Assembly (NCBI GenBank): GCA_031841125.1
Contig: CM063111.1
Span: 38,514,955 to 38,578,954, forward strand
Direction of reading: 5' to 3'
From: Acanthococcus lagerstroemiae
Lineage: Eukaryota; Arthropoda; Insecta; Hemiptera; Eriococcidae
DNA length: 64,000 bases
In this document: positions 11,205 to 21,938 of the stretch, piece after piece
How positions within the stretch are numbered: position 1 is the first letter of the stretch
How the letters are laid out: every line of letters begins with the position of its first letter
Translations under genes and position numbers: made by a program
The notes under the pieces: generated by a model
Told to the model about the DNA's origin: nothing
Seen by the model: only the letters and a program-made list of their open reading frames with translations
Databases searched by the model: none

Positions 11205-12838
11205 CAGGGTGTCTACAGGTCGAGTAAGTCAAGTAAAAGTCGAATATTTTCTCAAAATTCTTTCATAGATCAAGTAATGTTAATTATATGAATGACTACG
11301 AACGGTGAATGAACTAAAAGTAACAAAGCTATAGGTAAAAACTTTTGTTCCATTTTGTAATAATTAATTAATTGCAATGTGTTCTTCTTCATTATTTGCG
11401 CCACGTAGCATATCATACTAATTTTTGCAGTTTTACGATTTTCTGAACTGCTTGCATGTTCCTGCGTGAGACGTGTCTTTTTTCGCAGTCCTTACATAAA
11501 GTCAAATTTATAGGCAGGGACATACTGTAGAGTTTATATCCTTGGGGGGGGGGGGGATAAATATTGTGAAAGACTCAACTCAAAATTCTCAAATGTCAAC
11601 GCAAAAAAAATCTTTTGACTTGTTGGATTTTCCCAACTTCTTAACTCAATTCCCAAGTGTCAAAGCAAGCAGAAAAAAATGAAAACTTTTGACTAACTTA
11701 TTGGATTTTTCCAACTGATGACTCAACTCAAAATTCCCAAATATCAAAGCAAAGAAAAAACTTTTCTTTTGACTTGTTGGATTTTTCCAACTTCTCAACT
11801 GAATTCCCAAGTGTCAAAGCAAGCAAAAAAAAAACTTCTGATTGACTTATTAGGTTTTTCCAACTGATGCTGACTCAACTCAGAATTCCAAAATATTAAA
11901 GTTAAAAAAAAACAACAAAAACTTCTGACTTGCTGAATTTTCCCGAACTTCTCAATTCTATTCCCAAGTGTCAAAGCAAGTAGGGGGGAAAAAGAAAGAA
12001 AAAAAACTTTTGACTTGTTGGATTTTTCCAGTATTGCCATTTGTAAAAGTCCATGCCGAAAGACAATAGCGAACAAAAAGTGTTTGGTCGTCGATTAGTA
12101 GATTCCAAAACAATAAATTATATGGAGAGTTGATAATGGCATACTAACTCATTAATTAGATGTAAATATTTTGGGATTATGAACGTCTATCGTTGCATAA
12201 AGATGACCATGCCGAAAGACATTTTCTTTTAAACTCTTAATTTTCGACAATAATACACGCATGCACGAGTCTCGCCACAAAAAAAAAAAAACGAGATTTG
12301 ATACGCTAACCTTATTGCTCTAATAGAAATATACAGTTTAACCATTAATTGCGACGAAAAAATATTGAAACTCCTGTTTTGTGATTGGTTGAAAGAGAGC
12401 CGTGCCAAAAGACAAAAAATCTAAGGACAATTTTTAAGGTTGGCAACATTGACTCTTAGCTGTGAAGACGCACTTTCTACGTTACCAACTCACTTATTCT
12501 TTTATCTAGAGTAGTATTATTTTGCCAGTTTGTTCTAATATATAGCTTGAAAATGTAGGAAAAAATAATAATAAAAATTGTTAAGAGGGACAGCCATGAG
12601 GACGGACCTCTTAGCATATATTCAATCCAAGTTTGACCCATTAAAAGTGGATCAAGTTTTCTTCTGAAACCTTGAAAAAAACTCCGCCTGACTGAAATGG
12701 TAAATTTTCCCAACTGCTGGGTAAAAAATTCCTACAAGGGAGGGGGTGTAAGTTGCCTCCCTACCACCTATCCCATCCCTGTTTATAGATCAAATAAAAG
12801 TCAAGTATTTTGATTTTCCAAATTGTGTAGACACCCTG
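11205..12838. mobile_element. TIR element with 5-bp TATAC duplication, inserted in the LINE
   Basis: Ends are perfect 12-bp inverted repeats: CAGGGTGTCTAC at the left, GTAGACACCCTG at the right. TATAC flanks both sides (11200-11204 and 12839-12843), and removing the element rejoins the LINE. A 5-bp duplication with CAGGG ends fits a hAT-like type with short duplications, but this is inference. The interior holds a tandem repeat (11566-12035) and no recognisable transposase. Confidence 0.8.
11566..12035. repeat. Tandem repeat of ~70 bp units inside the TIR element
   Basis: About six units contain CCCAAGTGTCAAAGCAAG, a poly-A stretch, TTTTGACTTGTTGGATTTT and CCAACTTCTCAACT. Alternating units differ (ACTCAACTCAAAATTCCCAAA versus AACTCAATTCCC), so a two-unit higher-order period of ~150 bp is visible. 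Confidence 0.75.
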
Positions 12839-13111
12839 TATACAGTTTTTGATAGAATTCTGACGCTGGTCTTGCAATTTCTTGCCGGTTAGTGATTAAT
12901 TGGCCATTTGAGCTCTGAATTTTGAGAAGGAGAGTTCGGCCACCCTTCTAGCTAGCGTTGTTGACCAATTCTCATTAACTATCGGCATTGCGATCTCACG
13001 TTCGAAATTGTTTACATCATTTCTGATCATTTTCCTAATCAGTTTATTCGTTTCGCATTGGGATTTGAACCCCTGCATTAGAGTGCGCTGCAAAATTAGC
13101 GGGTGAAAATG

Positions 13112-13335
13112 AGTGAGTGATCATGTGTACTTTCAAATAGAAACACTGCTATCTTCAGGAGGGTAAAAAACGGAGTAAAAATTATTCTGACAGTAGAACT
13201 GATTGTAATTTAATTTTTTGGTGATGATGCAGTTGAATTTAGGACAAATTTTCTTTGAAAGTGAATTTCTAATCGACTTAATGATACATTGAAGTTTGCT
13301 ACACGCATACGGTAAATCACACGTGATCACTCACA
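13112..13335. mobile_element. Small MITE with GTGAGTGATCAYGTGT ends
   Basis: The left end reads GTGAGTGATCATGTGTAC, and the right end reverse-complemented reads GTGAGTGATCACGTGTGA. It lies between the endonuclease and RT-linker parts of the surrounding LINE. A second element with TGAGTGATCATGGA ends lies at 29032-29310, possibly the same family. Confidence 0.65.
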
Positions 13336-13990
13336 CATGTGCAGGGCTGCCAACACTTGAAACTCTAAGTTTTAATCCCATAGTTCTGTTCGGTCGTTTG
13401 GAGAGAGCTTGTTTTTTTGTTTGAGTCTTGTGCGTTTGTGGATCAGGTCTTCAGTTTTCTTACTTATCATCAGTTTTGATTTTGCTAGTTTTTATTCCGA
13501 ATGTATTGTATATTTTCTGAATGTTTTCTATTAGCGTATCATATTTCAATTGAAGGTTAAATGCGTTTATTCTGTCCCAATTGGTTTTTGAGATCTCATT
13601 AGCTAGAAGTTTGGAGGCATTGGTTATTTTGTTGACTGGAATCCATTTGTGAACGAATTTGTCTATTAGTGGTTTTTTGATGGTTTTAGGTTTTTCTTTT
13701 TAGGTGATTTTTAGTTTGCATTCGATTGGTCTATGGTCGGAAGCGAATTGGAATGTGGAGGTCGCACTGATGTTAGTAAAACTGTTCATATTGTCAGTAA
13801 ATGTGTGGTCTATCTCGTTCCTTGTTTTCCCATCAGGTGATCTCCATGTCCATCTATTGTTAGTTCTTTTTTTTTGGAAAAATGTATTCGCTATTTCGAG
13901 GTTATAACGTTATCAGTTTGCTAGCATTTTTGTGTGAGGATCCTGCCACCCATGGATCCAGTCCTAAATTTCCTTGATTATTTTTGCCTA

Positions 13991-15266
13991 GTTTGGCGTT
14001 ATTTTTTCTCGTGGGAGCAAAAATAAAAAAATAGAGCTCAAGTGAGTGCCACCCTAGTAAATATATTTCTTGTCCCTGACTACCCCCTTCAATTTGGCGA
14101 CCAATCACATAAGCGTGTTTCTGTGTTCTTATGACATAGAAACACGCTAAAAATGTACTTGTCAGCGTTTCGACTTGCTTGTTTCCACTTCAGCAGCAGT
14201 CTCCAAACTCTCGTACATTTATACCGAATTTTCACACGATATTGATCCCTCCCCTCGTAAACCGTGCACTCGACATTAATTAACAGCGGTGGAACTTTTT
14301 CGCGCTTTTACCGCCGAGCAGCAGCTAAGTTAATCGGTCGATTACGGGAGCCATTTCGTCAATGCCCGGCGAGTGGCGACCCTTTTTCGCGCTCAGAATC
14401 TGATATCCCGCGTACACATTCATTAGTAATCACGGTATGTACGTTCACCCTCTTTTTTCATTTTTTTTTTTTTTGCGTCATGTACGCAGGAACGGTTACG
14501 CAATCATTTTGTAATTCATGAACTATGTAAGCTAATAGCCTCTTTCATTTTTTTCCTCTGTTTTTTTATTACCTGAGTATACGTGCGTGGTATATTTGTT
14601 CGCAGAACGTGACTCATTCAATTTTTTCCCTCGTTTTCGCCGTGTCCATGTCCTCCTCCGGTTGACTCGGTGACTCCTCGTTTGAATAATATTTACATTT
14701 ACTCGAGTTGCCCGAGTCGACCGAGTCAAGTCGCTCAGTCGCAGCGTAATTTAAAAAAAAAACGGCCAGAGTGTAATTTAACGCCGCAGAATCGGTGTTA
14801 TGTTGAGAAGACGATCGGGGAAGGATATCGGTTTCGCATAGCTGACGTTATTTTCGACACCACCGTTATTGATGCCCTCTCTCGACTCTGGCACGTACGT
14901 GTTCCCGTCTAGAAAGGCGTCCTCTCTGGTTCGTCATTATTAATAGATATAGTTGGATTATCGGAAGTCGGTAATCACGGCGAAGTGTGCAAGTTTTCTA
15001 CATCACACCATGTCAGGACTAGACTCCCCCCCCCCAACATTTCTGAAGAAAGGAACACAAAACAACGAAATACAAGATTGTATTGAACTTAATATCGACT
15101 ACCATCAGAAACAGAATAAGATTAAGGGACTAATCGGAAAAGAACAGAATAATAAAGATGAACAGGAAGCTGCATCGAAGCTTAACTGACTACGTATAGT
15201 CGGCGGTATTATAAAAATCGCAAATTCGGTTAAAATTCTAGGACTAACGCAGCTTCTGCCATTGTT
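13991..15266. other. Non-repeat-looking stretch, possibly regulatory or a non-coding exon
   Basis: A short hairpin (AGCGTGTTTCTGTG / ATAGAAACACGCT) lies at about 14113-14151. At 14240-14440 the sequence is GC-richer than its neighbours and a good splice-donor-like GGTATGT follows near 14433. No transposon signature was found. It could contain promoter or 5' UTR sequence, perhaps of the tweety gene downstream, but nothing in the sequence proves this. Confidence 0.25.
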
Positions 15267-15276
15267 ACGCGTTATT

Positions 15277-15741
15277 AATAATAGTAATAATAATTCTTTA
15301 GGCGCCGTATTCAATGCTGGATGTCGGCGGTCTTAGTTCCTGACGCGCGACTCTCTTGGACAGGGTTAGTCGGGGTAGATTGCCGTCCCTTTCCCCACGG
15401 TTTTGTTGCGTTAGAGTTTTCCTTCTCTGTGCCAAAAAGTGTGCAGCCGCTGTTAGGTTGCTAGCCATTGTTTCACGATGTTGAGTAAGCTGTCCACGGC
15501 ATATATACGCACAGTACCAATCTTTCTGATCTGGTGGTAACATATACCCTGCGATTGGAATGCCTTGTTCGTGTAAACTGGTGAGGGTTACAGACCCGCT
15601 ATGTTCCATCTCGATTGGTACTGTAGTCGCTGTGTTCGCTAGAATGTTAGTGGGGGTATTTGAATGTTTCCAGCTTCCCGGTATTGGTGGGACTCAAACC
15701 CGAGACGCAAGGATTGCGAATTGGCCGCACAGCGAAAAGAA
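15277..15741 (-). mobile_element. Second SINE type, probably tRNA-derived, with an ATT-type tail
   Basis: On the minus strand a B-box-like GGGTTTGAGTCC near 15695 is preceded by GCAATCCTTGCGTCTC, which resembles the anticodon-to-T-loop half of a tRNA. The body runs ~400 bp and ends in an ATTATTATTACTATTATTA tail at 15270-15300. ACGCGT(T)ATT appears on both sides (15267-15276 and 15742-15750), a plausible target-site duplication. A 103-codon frame spans the body but has no domain. No other copy is in the window. Confidence 0.5.
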
Positions 15742-16334
15742 ACGCGTATTTTTTACCGATTTGCTTTAAAGGGTGTAGATAGGATTGTATAGTTACATAC
15801 AGGTTCAATTAATCCGCCATTTTGTTCGCAGAAAGCAGTTTTAAAAATCAATCCTATCTCGAAAATGAATAATTTTTTGAAAACTCTTATTAAAACCCTT
15901 CATTAGTCGCATCCATGGAGGAAAGCTCCAGGTCGCACTCATAGAAGAAACCTCCAGGTGTTTTGATTAGTTATTAATGCATCGCGGGTTGCATACATCC
16001 TCCTTTCAAACACTCAAAAAGTTTGTAGCGTCTCTTATAATGTTTTAAGATTTACGCGCAAACATGTTTTTTTCCCTTTTTTTTTTTTTTTTTTTTTCTT
16101 CAAACTACACCTGATGCAAGTGCCTGAACGAATTCAAATGAGGACTGATCGAAGAGGTGAAGGAAGATGACTGTTATTTGGATATTAGAGAGAACATCGT
16201 GCTTCGAAAACGACCTATGCGAAATGTGAAAATTTTCAATTTCTATAATACTAATAAACAGCGTTTATTGGGTATCTATAATGTACAACAACTGTTTACT
16301 TGTATGGCACTACGTGCCGCGAGTGGTGAGGGGA

Positions 16335-17092
16335 TCACGACTCCCCCTCCCCTTTTCCCCTTTTTTCTTTACCCGCCCATTTCTGGGCATACGCCTCCCC
16401 TTTCCTCTTCCAGTTTACCCTGTCCAGGGTCTGCCTTCTCCACAAGGGTCCGAGTTCTTTTTGGAATTCATCTCTCCAGCGAGTTATTGGTCTGCCTACT
16501 CCTCTTTCGAATCCGTATGGGGTCCACCCCTCCAACTTCCTCTCCCATCTCCCATCTTGTCTTGAAATGTGCCCCCATATCTCCATTTTGCCCTTTTAAA
16601 CTTCCGCTCCAATGTCTTTTAGCCCAGTTTTTGCCCTGATTGTTGCTATCCCCACTTTGTCTTTCTTTTTAATATTCAGCATACTGCGCTCCATTGCTCT
16701 TTGTGTAGTATTTAGCTTGCTTACATTAGTTTTTGTCAGCGCCCAGGTCTGTGCTCCATATGTTAGGACCGGCTGGACGCAACTGCGCCAGACTTCCGCC
16801 TTGGTCTGTATTGGATGTTTGCCCTTGTAGACACTTTTTTGATTTCCAATACTTACTACATCCATTTTTTATCCTAGCTGAAATTTCCTTTTCTCTGGCA
16901 TTTCGAAATGACAAGATATGCCCTTGGTACTTTACTTCATCTACCCACTCAATGTTTTCGCCTAGTAATGATACTTGAGTTTTTTATGCATTTGATAATA
17001 ATTGGGGTTTGTCCATGTTTACACTTAGCCCAGCGTCTTTACATACATTGACAAATTTTTCAGTTTCTAAGAGGGGGTGATTATTTACTTCT
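16335..17092 (-). pseudogene. RTE-like LINE 3' fragment inside the piggyBac-like element
   Basis: The minus-strand frames encode the C-terminal part of a LINE polyprotein: GRAYLV-like link, then EISARIKNGCSKYW, then QPVLTYGAQTWALTKTNV and TQRAMERSML (16865-16596), then WTPYGFERGVGRPITRWRDE (16586-16335). At least two frameshifts separate the parts. The RT catalytic core is absent and the copy is 5' truncated near 17092. Confidence 0.85.
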
Positions 17093-17122
17093 TTTTTTTG
17101 AAAACTAGAAAGGACAAATACA

Positions 17123-17389
17123 TTACAAATTTGCAGTTTTAATATTTTGGTGGTGGAGGTCGCTCACCCGGTGGATGCGGATGGTGTAATCCGGATTGTC
17201 GTCGCTGTTGTCGATGAGGCTTTGTTCTGAGTCGGACTCGGGTTCTGAAAATATTTCGTTATCCGACTCCTCACTGAGTGTTTCGGGATTGTTGAAAAAT
17301 TGGTTTGCGTCGTCGTCTTTGAAGAGTCCTCTGCTGACCTCTTCCTCAAATAATCTGCTTTCCGATCTTTCCATTTTGTTTGGTTGCAA
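17123..17389 (-). pseudogene. Acidic N-terminal fragment of a piggyBac-like transposase
   Basis: An 88-codon frame starts MQPNKMERSESRLFEEE. It is rich in acidic residues (LSEESDNEIFSEPESDSEQ) and ends at a stop before any DDD catalytic region. Acidic, low-complexity N-termini are usual in piggyBac-family transposases. The assignment rests mainly on the position inside a TTAA-flanked element and not on a conserved domain. Confidence 0.45.
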
Positions 17390-17879
17390 GTTCGTTGAAT
17401 TTATGATGATATTTTCATTTTTATCGACGGGATAGAGTATTCATTTCAACTCCATAGTAATAAGGACACTGAAGCATGCTACCAACTAAGTAACCGCATA
17501 TTACTATAATCAGAAATAAGGTATAATTTCATGACAATCAGTGCTGCCAACACACGCTTTAAACGCTATCTATAGGTAAACAACCACCAAAAATGCCATC
17601 CACTAAGAGGTGTCATCCACTGGAGAATGACGGTATTTATTTTTTCATTTAATTTTGATTAAGTATTTATTCAAGTGAAAATCGAAAAGTTGCATGTATA
17701 GATGGGTAGTTAAAAATCTTAGCAGAAAGTTGCCTTTTATACGTATAGCTCTTACTTGAGAAGAAATTAGTGCTGGATCTGGTTTTTCAACTTCATGAGC
17801 AAAAGTCAATAGGAAAACAAAAACGAAAAATAGTTAATTAATTTTTCATAGCAATGTTGTCCAAAAATTTTCCACCACA

Positions 17880-18075
17880 AAAAGCACGCATTCAATGAAC
17901 TTTCATCTAAGGTTCAATTATAGACGCATACCTAGAGGTTTCCTCCGTAGGTGCGACTAATTAACACATAAACCTACAGATTTCCTCCATGGGTGCGACC
18001 TGGAGGTTTCCTCTATTGGTGCAACTAATTAATATATAAATCCTCCGTGGGTGCGACACCTGGAGGAAACCTCCA
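17880..18075. repeat. Subterminal repeats of the piggyBac-like element
   Basis: GAGGTTTCCTC(C/T)... followed by GGGTGCGAC recurs four to five times. Inverted versions (GGAGGAAAGCTCCAGGTCGCAC and AACCTCCAGG) lie near the left end at 15915-15960. Such arrays are typical transposase-binding or palindromic end structures. Confidence 0.6.
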
Positions 18076-18829
18076 CGGGTGCGATATGAATGACATGCGA
18101 CTAACAGAGGGTTTTAAGATTTCGATTCTGCACTCTAGCTTTATTCTGATGATGATGATGATAAGGTTATCAGTTTTACAACCGATTTGATGCAGCTCTT
18201 CACTTCTCCCTATCTTGTGCAAGTTCTTTCATTTCGTAATAACACTTACATTTCAGATCCTTTATTATCTGCGGAACATATTGGAATCTTTGCTGGCCTA
18301 CCCAATTCTTCCCTTCCACTTTTCCTTGTAGCAGCACTGATATTATTCCTGGGTGTCTCAAATTATGCTCTATTAGTTTATCTCTCCTTCTCTTCAGACA
18401 ATTCCAAATGTCCATTTTACCTCCTACTCTGTTAATTACTTGCTCGTTTCTTATCTTATTGGTCAATTTGACGCTAAGTATCCGCCTATAGCACCACATC
18501 TCAAAAGCTTCGATCCTTCTCTTCTCTGGTTTTCCTATGGTCCAAGTTTCACATCCATACAAGGCTACACTCCAAACATAAGTTTTCAAGTATAATTTTT
18601 TGATTTCCAGATTTATTTTTGATTTGAAATGATTACTTTTTTGATAAATTGCTAATTTGGCTTGTGCTATTCTACTACTAATATCCCTTTTACTCCTTCC
18701 ATATTTTGTTATTTTACTCCCTAAATAGCAAAATTCGCTTACTTCCTCAATCTTTTCCTGTCCAATATCTATATATTTAAGATATGTTTGAAAAACTGGG
18801 TTCTATGAAGTTCAACACCTATATCTCAG

Positions 18830-19280
18830 GCCCTAATTATTGCACAATGCTGGTTAAGGTCTTAAAACACTCGGTGAATTAAGCTCCTTATGAATTTTTT
18901 TTCATCACTCAAATCCGTTCAATCTGAGGAGAGTTATGAGGTAACGACCAACTCTACCTCACTACTCACACGCATTTCTTCCACTCATTTGTCCATTACT
19001 CACGAACTACTTGACCTACAACGTTCATCTTAGTCTAAGAACACTCAGTGAAGCAACCTCTTTCATATACTTTTTTGATCACTCAAATCTGTTTAGTTTG
19101 AGGAGAGTTATGAGGTAACAACCAACTCAACCTCACTACTCACACGCATTTCTTCCATTCATTTGTCTATTACTCACGAACCACGAACTACTTGACCTAC
19201 AAAGTTCATCTTAGTCTAAGAACACTCAGTGAAGCAACCTCTTGCATATGCTTTTTTGATCACTCAAATCCGTTCCATAC
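18830..19280. repeat. Tandem repeat, ~2.4 units of 174-181 bp
   Basis: AACACTC(A/G)GTGAA begins units at 18866, 19040 and 19221. Each unit includes GAGGAGAGTTATGAGGTAAC, CACTACTCACACGCATTTC and GAACTACTTGACCTAC. Units 2 and 3 are very similar and unit 1 is more diverged. It belongs to the insert. Confidence 0.8.
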
Positions 19281-19469
19281 ACAAATAAAATACTGCATTC
19301 ATTCTGATTGGCTTTCAGCATTAGCCAATCAAATGAGGACACTGTGCCTGTGTAAAGTACTCCTCATCAGCTTTTCAATTAGTGGTGATCCGACAGTGCT
19401 TCTGAGTGACTTCTTAATATTTTTTCTTTTGATTTTTAATTTGTGTTAGTATATTTTTTGCATTTTAAG

Positions 19470-20633
19470 ATGGGCCTTGGTAGAAAGAAAAAGCGTGCTA
19501 AACGAATAAGTGAGAAATGAAAGATGGACAGTGAAAACTATGATATGATGTGTGGCCCTTCAGCCACCAAAAAACGGCGACACTGTACGGAGGAGGATGT
19601 ATCATTTGGGATGAAGCTCCAATGGCAAACATGTACGCTCTGATGATGTGTGTAAACAGACTATTGAAGGACATCATGGGTAATGACGTGCCGTTTGGCG
19701 GCAAGATAGTAGTTTTGGGTGGAGATTTAGGCAGGTTCTGCCAGTAGTTCCACATGGTTCAAGAGCTGCTACAATTGCTAAGTTCATCAAGTTTTCTCCT
19801 TTATGGCCTATATTCAAGACGCTGAGACTGACCCAAAACATGCGAGCGGAAGTAGGAGAGAAAGAGTTCTCAGAATTCTTGCTGCAGACTGGTAATGGTA
19901 CTTTCCCTCATTCTGGCTCTGAAAATGGGGGCATTATAGAATTACCTGCGAGCATGATTTCTCAGGACATTATAAGACATGTCTATAGTGAAAAGTTTGA
20001 CACTCCAGAGGATGTCCTGAAATTTTCTAATGTTGTAATTCTAGCACCAAAGAATGATGATTGTCAGAAGATCAACGACAAGATTTTGGACTTGATTCCT
20101 GGAGAAGCCAAAACCTACACAAGCGTGAATAGACTGATCAGTGTAAACGACAGTGAAATCCTGCAATTCCCCGTTGAATTTCTGGATAGTCTGGAGTTGA
20201 TAGGTTTACCACCAAATAAATTACACTTAGAAGTTAGTGCGATTGTTATGTTGCTACGTAATATGAATGCGGCACTTGGACTGCTGAATGAGACACGACT
20301 AATTGTGAGAAACATGTACACGAATGCACTGGATCTGGAAATAATAACTGGGGTGGAGTGCGGTCGAAGGATATTACTCCCAAGAGTGGACCTGTCGCCA
20401 GCGGATTCCAACTTGCCTTTTTCATTCAAAAGGAGACAATTTCCAATAAAGTTAGCCTTTTGTATGAAGATCAACAAGGCCCAGGACAGACGCTGGAGAA
20501 GGTTGGGATATATGTACCTGAGTATGTCTTCAGTTATGGACAATTATACGTAGCTCTGTCGCAGACAACTTCGTTTAATAATTTAAAAATCCAAGTACAA
20601 CCTGGAAGCTATAAAACTGCACATGTGGTATGA
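19470..20633 (+). pseudogene. Helitron/PIF1-like DNA helicase, internally deleted and frameshifted
   Basis: A basic start (MGLGRKKKRAKR) runs almost directly into the Walker B region IIWDEAPM (19595-19625), then GGKIVVLGGD (19700-19730). A one-base change breaks the frame. A 237-codon frame (19840-20553) continues with helicase sequence including NVVILAPKND, TRLIVRNMY and a final KINKAQ. A second shift leads to PGQTLEKVGIYVPEYVF then GQLYVALSQ (20480-20570), the family's C-terminal motif. Walker A and any Rep domain are absent. This is the helicase half of a rolling-circle transposon, not a host PIF1. Confidence 0.85.
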
Positions 20634-21004
20634 AAGGAGGTCCTGTAATATGATAACTTTATAAATTTTTGTAATTTTAATTATTTTTTTTATATATAGA
20701 ATAGAGATAAGTATGTGGTGCGCTGCTAGTTTATATTTAAGCTATAATGTTCCCATCGATTACATACCATTACTTTAGTTTTAGTTTTATTTATTCTCAT
20801 ACGATATTCTATGCTTAAAATCTCTTCCATTCAATTTAGAATGTGTTCCATATCAGTACTCCTTACAGCCAATAAGACAATATCATCTGTAAACTTGAGC
20901 ATCTTTACTCGCTCTCCATATATAGTGACACATGCTTCAGATTTTTCTTTTATTTCTTTTGTGACCCACTCTATCCGGAGAGCCCGCCAATTTACCTGTC
21001 TACG

Positions 21005-21290
21005 TGCGAATCGATCTGTCAGTCTAGCTCGTAGGCAGGTTCACTAGCTGGTAGTCTCCTAGTTCGGATCTCGGGGGTAACCAATCGACTTCCGCAATTT
21101 TCCAGATTCAACGGGGCAAAACCCCACCTTTTTCCCAGCAAGTCGATCCGTCAGCCTGTTTCTGTTAGTCCGTCTCGCAGACACACTGACTTGCTACAAT
21201 CACTCTGTTCGGATCTACGGGAATCAAATCGACCCCCACAATCTTCCGTATTCATTTGGGGCGAAACCCCGATGTTTTTCCAAGTAGGAA
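21005..21290. repeat. Two-unit tandem repeat of ~140 bp
   Basis: Both units contain TCGATCYGTCAG, then GTTCGGATCT, a segment like AATCGACYYCC, CAATYTTCC, and GGGGCRAAACCCC, followed by a TTTTTCC run. They begin near 21010 and 21142. The GGGG/CCCC pair can form a small stem in each unit. Confidence 0.6.
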
Positions 21291-21299
21291 AGGAGGCGG

Positions 21300-21938
21300 A
21301 GGTAAGGTTTCTAGTTTATAGAGAGAAGTCGGGAGTATTATATTGTAAATCGAAAATCGGTACAGTTCGGAAGCATTATTTTATCATTCGAGCATACTAT
21401 CCACGGCTGAATGCAGAGACAGCCGAGTAAATTTCGATTTTACACAATGGAGGTAAGTTGAACACTCCTCACCTCCACCCACCTTCAACAGTTATTCGAC
21501 GAGTTTTAAATCTCCGTTGATCGTTTCTCTTCTCGATGATAATTTGCATTCAAATGCGACTACAGCAGTCCAACCATTAGTACATTGAGACGGGGATGCA
21601 AATGCGAACGCACGTAAAATTCTTTCTTGCACATTTCCTGCACTTAATTCCATTCGTTCTCGTACAGAATATGAACACGTTCTTCAATATACTTGGCAAC
21701 GTTTTTTTTTTTCGTCCGGTGGTCATTTTTTCGGGTCACAAAGAAAATCGCGTACATTCATTTTGCGTCGAACTAGGTCGCTTGGTAAGGTTGAGAACAA
21801 AAAAAAAAGTTGTTTCGATTTTATTGACTCGTGTTCTCCATATCCACGTGAAGCAGAAACGTTTTTGGCACAATTTTGCAGACTTGTGGAAAATTTTCCG
21901 ATTACACTTGACGTTAGCACTGTAGGTATTGGGATTCA
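21300..21938. other. Unassigned DNA
   Basis: Open frames of 60-110 codons are present on both strands but none shows a domain or repeat match. Nothing else is supported. Confidence 0.35.

Larger units (their letters stand above)
10860..13990 (-). pseudogene. RTE-like LINE relic (endonuclease and start of reverse transcriptase), broken by two insertions
   Basis: Read on the minus strand from ~13990, the frame gives an endonuclease C-terminal part: WTWRSPDGKTRNEID, then ASDHRPIECKL. A linker at 13093-12896 and 12895-12845 follows (SLTGKKLQDQR). The first RT motifs lie at 11190-10870: NRTPGPDGIKNEML, QKGDR, SHYRPINL. Frame changes are present and the RT catalytic YxDD block is missing, so it is 3' truncated and dead. 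A TIR element (11205-12838) and a MITE (about 13112-13335) interrupt it. Clade assignment is by motif similarity only. Confidence 0.8.
15894..18113 (-). mobile_element. piggyBac-like element with TTAA duplication
   Basis: TTAA flanks both sides (15890-15893 and 18114-18117). The ends are inverted: AACCCTTCATTAGTCGCAT on the left against AACCCTCTGTTAGTCGCAT (reverse complement of the right). Both ends are followed by repeated CCTCCAGG/GGAGGTTTCCTCC-type motifs with GTGCGAC. TTAA targets with CCC-containing ends are the hallmark of piggyBac elements. An acidic N-terminal frame (17389-17123) fits. Most of the transposase is missing, and a LINE fragment sits inside. Confidence 0.75.
18782..20731 (+). 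mobile_element. Insert carrying a Helitron-type helicase relic, flanked by 10-bp direct repeats
   Basis: TATATTTAAG occurs at 18772-18781 and 20732-20741, and the LINE reads through (apart from a frameshift) if the insert is removed. The insert contains a tandem repeat at its left and a helicase pseudogene. Helitrons normally leave no target-site duplication, so the 10-bp repeat is unexpected. MULE-type elements make 9-10-bp duplications, but no terminal inverted repeats were found. Confidence 0.6.
18118..20970 (-). pseudogene. RTE-like LINE 3' half, split by a 1.95-kb insertion
   Basis: On the minus strand, 20960-20745 encodes the RT catalytic region with FTDDIVLLA in place of FADD, then KTKTKVMVCN. 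After the insertion, 18781-18200 encodes GQEKIEEVSEFCYLG, ISSRIAQAKLA, YVWSVALYGCETWTIG, RRRDKLIEHNLRHPG and LAQDREK. A short ATC-repeat tail (18150-18163) is consistent with an RTE-type 3' end. The 5' part is missing upstream of about 20970 and a frameshift is present. Confidence 0.85.

Noticed and set aside
19470..20633. A host PIF1 helicase gene
   Set aside because: Walker A is missing, two frameshifts are present, and the sequence sits inside an insert within a LINE. The motif context fits a Helitron-type helicase.
21005..21290. A CRISPR-like array
   Set aside because: There are only two diverged ~140-bp units with no short repeat-spacer structure, and the genome is eukaryotic.
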